A stretch of 64,000 nt of DNA from Planctomycetota bacterium (GTDB taxonomy: Bacteria > Planctomycetota > Uabimicrobiia > Uabimicrobiales > Uabimicrobiaceae): the NCBI GenBank assembly GCA_029260735.1, contig JAJDCR010000092.1:1-64000 (forward strand), read 5' to 3'. Made by a program: the position numbers and the translations under genes. This document shows, piece by piece, positions 62,301 through 64,000 of the stretch. Numbering within the stretch: the first letter of the stretch is position 1; each line of letters begins with the position of its first letter. The notes under the pieces are model-generated. The model was not told the origin of the DNA and searched no databases. It saw nothing but the letters and a program-made list of their open reading frames with translations.

Positions 62301-64000
62301 GGGCCCTTATTTGCGTGTCAGTCACCAAGAAGCGATTAAAAAAATGTTTGGGGCAACCAACTTCACAGTTAAAGATATTTTTGCCTACTACCAAGAAAAT
62401 TGGGATATTCCTGAAGAGTGTGTACATCAAATTCTGTCCTACTTGGCCCTTAGCCATTTCCTCGATACATCTAACCGCAGTGGACAGAGTTTTGCGGTCG
62501 CAAAAACATCTTTTGGGCAAAGAAAAGAAGTAGAAGTCTTTTTAGAGCAGCTATTAGATCATTACCAGCAAATACACAGAGTGAGTTTTTCTTCCCAGGA
62601 AACGGCTTCGGTAAGCTCGGCTGTAGAAAAAGATGCTTTAGATAAAGCCTTGGCTCGCTACTTTGGAGCTCAAGGGGCTTTTGTTCAAGTTGCTCGCTTT
62701 CTGGAAGAGGCCTTAGGACACGATCCTTACGCTTCTCTTTTAGAAAAAGATCGTGAGGCTTTAGAAGATTCTAACTCTGGACAAAATTGGCAAAAAGAAC
62801 ATGGGCCAAGCTATACTAGAGCGATTCGTCCCGTTTTTAATGTCGAGAAAATTCGTTCTTTCCATTCTGCTTGGAATTGGATTCGTCGGGACATTGTTCA
62901 CCTATATTGGAAACTGGAGCGAGGAAATTTAAGCGAAGAAGACTGGAATACTCTATCTGCTAGTTTACAAGTGCGCTTATCAAGTCAGGCGAAAAAACTT
63001 CTTCTGAGCTTACGCGAAAAATTTGTCCAAAAAGACAAAGTGGAGTTGCTCAAGAAGTGGGACCAGCTTTGCCAAGGAGAAGAGTTATCTAGTGGACTTT
63101 GCTTCACCCCGAGTGCTCCTAGTATCTCTCAAGACGATAGAGGATTTTGGCATTACCAGGAAATCCCTCGTCTGGAAGAAAAAAATGCTCTGGACTTTAT
63201 TCAAGGTGACTTGGGCTTATCTCTTCAAGCTCATCATAAAGAAGAAACTCCAGAAATAAGAGGGGTATGGCAAACGGTTCTAAAAGAACAAGTGACAAAA
63301 AACCTTTCTTTTCAAGGAAAAGTAGCTCTGGTAACAGGAGCTAGTCCTCATTCTATTGCTCTTGCTGTTGTTGAAAACTTACTACGAGGAGGGGCTCGGG
63401 TTATTGTCACAACAACCAATCCCAATCCTTCCCGTTTGAAGTTTTACCGAGAGGTTTACCAGAAATGCGCAAGCGAAGGAGCACAACTCCACGTTATTCC
63501 TTTTAACCAAGGTAGTCAGCAAGATATCGAAAACCTAATTCGTTGGATTTATCAGCCTGGCCGAGAAGCTTGTGGACGAGAAAAAGCTCCTTGGCAACTA
63601 GATTATCTCATTCCTTTTGGAGCTACTCAAGAGGAAAACAGCTTAGCGCATTTAGATGATAGTTCCATGGCTACATTGCGAGTTATGCTCTTTGGAGTAG
63701 AGAAGTTGATAGCTCAGGCGGCTCAAGCCACTATCCAATCCACTGATCCTAGTCGAACGATTCAAGTTCTCCTCCCTCTTTCGCCTAATCACGGTCAATT
63801 TGGCTATGATGGCTTGTACGCGGAAACCAAAGCAGCTTTAGAGGTTCTACTAGAAAAATGGTTTTCGGAAAGAGCAGAGTGGGCCGAGGCTTGTAGCTTA
63901 ATCGGTGCTAAAATTGGTTGGGTCCGTTCTACAGGCTTAATGGAAGCAAATGATATTGTTGCGGCTTCTCTAGAAGCAGAACATGCTGTAAGAACTTTTT
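56317..64000 (+). CDS. Type I fatty acid synthase, fungal/mycobacterial type (3' end beyond window)
   Basis: The frame is open for 2561 codons to the window end, from ATG 56317 (AAAGGAGAG just upstream; an ATG six codons earlier overlaps that site). Domains in order: acetyltransferase with GHSQG (Ser239) and APFHSS; enoyl reductase (~529-870) with LPGMTPTTV, ELAGGG and GGHHGWY (His694/695); MaoC-type dehydratase with SGDYNPIH (Asp1368, His1373); malonyl/palmitoyl transferase from FPGQGVQ (~1478) with GHSLG (Ser1580); acyl carrier region with LLGGNSSRRNQ (Ser1950 the likely phosphopantetheine site); ketoreductase with VTGASP (~2339) and Tyr2501/Lys2505. Ketosynthase should follow outside the window. 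This is the FAS-I order of mycobacteria and of the fused fungal beta-alpha chains, making the whole fatty acid cycle on one cytosolic chain. Confidence 0.95.
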   Translation, partial: MNGNLMWIYAPYKNVELRAQVPENLATEISKLWQNYHSPVNDEIEGVLDLIEIWEKQKSSVNGDFILVLDSLKKQAIHSISRSPFSNYQPTSRFQLAYKELLKQKKYSSQPAIMKLAQEKKVGIVLSFAGNANDYFSELKELWEKYPIVQRFLEKSERVLESETETRQALKCGYLRQGMSFLTWLQDEEKKPDSAYLSSSAVSQPLTFLTQMSRYFSLSSHGFAIDNPTSWVKSLVGHSQGIMSALLISLGLSEEELLEKAADTSAYLLWQGIRCQESVGILSCSRDIAKKAEEETGGAPSPMAVIGGFTAQEIEQLKTQYIQTQGACSWELSLHNGPLKKVISGFPQELESFRYFLEKRFSDKNSLPRQDFTFNYLPASAPFHSSLMNKAAPRLLEDLKRINWSVSRSELRLPVFSTETGEDIREANDLVNEVVRLQVLAPVDWQKTLSSINSSTGYSHIVDLGPGEDIARLSRFVIEGCGVKVIAASNPRDLSALVSQKNESIPWAQDWSEFAPTTQEKNGREYLSNRFTNWCGRSPIILPGMTPTTVTSNIVAVTANAGFVAELAGGGQVTEEIFRKRMDELREKLEPGQGVVINTLYLDPYLWDLQIKKQGLIFQLKKEGYPIIGVTISAGIPEVREATELIKKLCGAGIFLNAFKPGTPKQIAEVLSIADALEEYPLCMQVEGGLAGGHHGWYDLHRVLVQNYYKIRQRKNLFVLAGGGIREEKDVVEFLTGEWSTARYAMPKMPLDGAFIGTLAMACRESEASLSCKEALLKTEGTKSWQEWITPGQIKGEMTTGKSPLDADIYYIENTTAKLGRLLDKVAGNAKAVAQEKESILNLMNQTAKPFFGDLTEMSYLAVLQRMADLMARGEKGIYEDGVWIDKTYRSRFALMVKRTLERFSLEETIIVASEYNTPSSLLAKIATASELVDVLPLSAFDQEYFIYTICQSPGKPVNFVPIIDESIRKWYKSDSLHFCNSELYSADEVFQTPGPRAVSGIDRINEPITELFGRFHKAVIDASEKIAPFPKKERESVEQSLKSIDFSSSNICLEETLSCFSGHLVRLIKAPCLSRGKISFPNYIPSLVQSGQGKTLLCLEENGELKKLTLKEDRDLLSLEIFEENQIYLTIYHSLPTEEGRIVPLEIPFSCQPDFYPPYDFSEQEEERKENIISFYEDLLFLDDSNKKQEFSPKSQEEKRVTKNDIKEYLQAVAPGSTPQDKITPPLSMAFVVAWKPIFRTLLSPSARGDFFSLVHLSNAVEQVHPFLGQEHSYQVEAVLHQVKTEPEGKTVVVRACIKDEKTLYAKVESAFLFREKSSLSQEESFVSLWEEPTRAEEISLDTPYTFSKNTTHIPNETLFYALASGDYNPIHRDSIIASWIGFSEPIVHGMWLKANALRTVEEHLGILGEQKVQKMEVNFSSPAFPGEKITTQTRHIAMQEGRLVLEVTSLVERKGEKLPVLTGKIYLKAPRTALVFPGQGVQVTGMGSKLRQESRLVREVWTQADIFTRQSLGFSLLEIVEKNPKKIYVRGEKWVHQEGVLFLTQFTQVALVVHGIATLTDLKKRSLFSKDMMFGGHSLGEYSSLAACANIISLEKMIEVVYQRGLTMQNFVPRNEEGISPYGMGVICPHRANLSEEKAFALVAEVAEKTQLPLEIVNHNVRGRQYSVAGDLKALQLLKVRLGEFSTSEKKAYMPVPGVDVPFHSSLLKTGVDHFRRVLNKTFTSDQEYKNLDGRYLPNLVARPFSLEKSFLEETYQVTESIVVKEILAQLPLASEKEEKCRRLLLIELLAYQFAFPVRWIETQDLFLDSLSGIDRLVEVGVETQPTLSSMLQQTMHFSSQGRKDIEVVHAERDYEQICFLATPEWEDEETVVEKTSSPTAEIVSEPKLSSPPKAEQKTFSPAPTGSKIDIPSSTKHAVKTILSLQAKLWPEEIEAEETVDQLLGGNSSRRNQVLVDLWNEFNIAPMDSAHEIPIQELIASIEKNTKNRYQQPGPYLRVSHQEAIKKMFGATNFTVKDIFAYYQENWDIPEECVHQILSYLALSHFLDTSNRSGQSFAVAKTSFGQRKEVEVFLEQLLDHYQQIHRVSFSSQETASVSSAVEKDALDKALARYFGAQGAFVQVARFLEEALGHDPYASLLEKDREALEDSNSGQNWQKEHGPSYTRAIRPVFNVEKIRSFHSAWNWIRRDIVHLYWKLERGNLSEEDWNTLSASLQVRLSSQAKKLLLSLREKFVQKDKVELLKKWDQLCQGEELSSGLCFTPSAPSISQDDRGFWHYQEIPRLEEKNALDFIQGDLGLSLQAHHKEETPEIRGVWQTVLKEQVTKNLSFQGKVALVTGASPHSIALAVVENLLRGGARVIVTTTNPNPSRLKFYREVYQKCASEGAQLHVIPFNQGSQQDIENLIRWIYQPGREACGREKAPWQLDYLIPFGATQEENSLAHLDDSSMATLRVMLFGVEKLIAQAAQATIQSTDPSRTIQVLLPLSPNHGQFGYDGLYAETKAALEVLLEKWFSERAEWAEACSLIGAKIGWVRSTGLMEANDIVAASLEAEHAVRTF

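Noticed and set aside
57121..62520. Several antisense frames of 80-110 codons within the FAS gene
   Set aside because: The sense strand encodes unmistakable FAS domains across the whole stretch; the antisense frames show no motifs or start signals.

Overview
The window is AT-rich bacterial chromosome with about 43 protein genes on both strands. It has no rRNA, tRNA, CRISPR array or transposase that I can see. The gene content points to a Gram-negative lineage with planctomycete-like habits: two eukaryotic-type Ser/Thr kinases in tandem, MORN and TPR proteins, an FHA-AAA+ protein, and three extracytoplasmic proteins with PEP-CTERM-type sorting tails. I infer a low-GC relative of Planctomycetota (for example an Uabimicrobium-like lineage). 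This is a guess from gene families, not a phylogenetic result.

Layout. 1-9.6 kb: a dispersed repeat, a membrane-anchored transglutaminase-like protein, a YWTD propeller with a sorting tail, an O-antigen ligase-like protein fused to TPRs, a PrsW-like membrane protease, a MORN protein and YqeC. 9.8-13.7 kb: a tight operon of serC, a sugar-type ABC ATPase and a Lys-rich-tailed ATP-grasp-like protein. 13.8-17.5 kb: two Ser/Thr kinases. 17.5-25.5 kb: a flavin oxidoreductase, Mn-type SOD, an ALDH7-like dehydrogenase, a hybrid histidine kinase, an esterase and a TrmO-like protein. 25.5-32.5 kb: a propeller protein, a TetR-SDR-lipoprotein operon with a clear operator-promoter, free-Met-sulfoxide reductase and a degenerate sigma54-activator-like FHA-AAA+ protein. 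33-42 kb: two unknown proteins, an MDR oxidoreductase, DUF423, a channel-like RCK protein, a Na+/solute symporter with a small partner, and a pRiA4b ORF-3-like protein. 42-56 kb: a nucleosidase/MTR-kinase-like pair, Uup, a VOC protein, two PEP-CTERM proteins, an M1-like peptidase, a 1002-residue TPR protein, an M42 aminopeptidase and a possible winged-helix protein.

The most remarkable gene starts at 56317 and runs off the end of the window. It encodes at least 2561 residues of a type I fatty acid synthase in fungal/mycobacterial order (AT-ER-DH-MPT-ACP-KR, with KS expected beyond the end). It is preceded by three perfect 11-bp direct repeats and a divergent gene for a possible DNA-binding protein.

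The non-coding DNA is rich in structure. Three unrelated imperfect palindromes of about 165-200 bp lie at 3' ends of genes (27138-27339, 41980-42175 including a perfect 40-bp palindrome, and 55085-55251). A roughly 220-bp repeat occurs twice (142-357 and 32662-32886). There is a GATTACGA-type hairpin at about 35948-36041, and several strong terminators.
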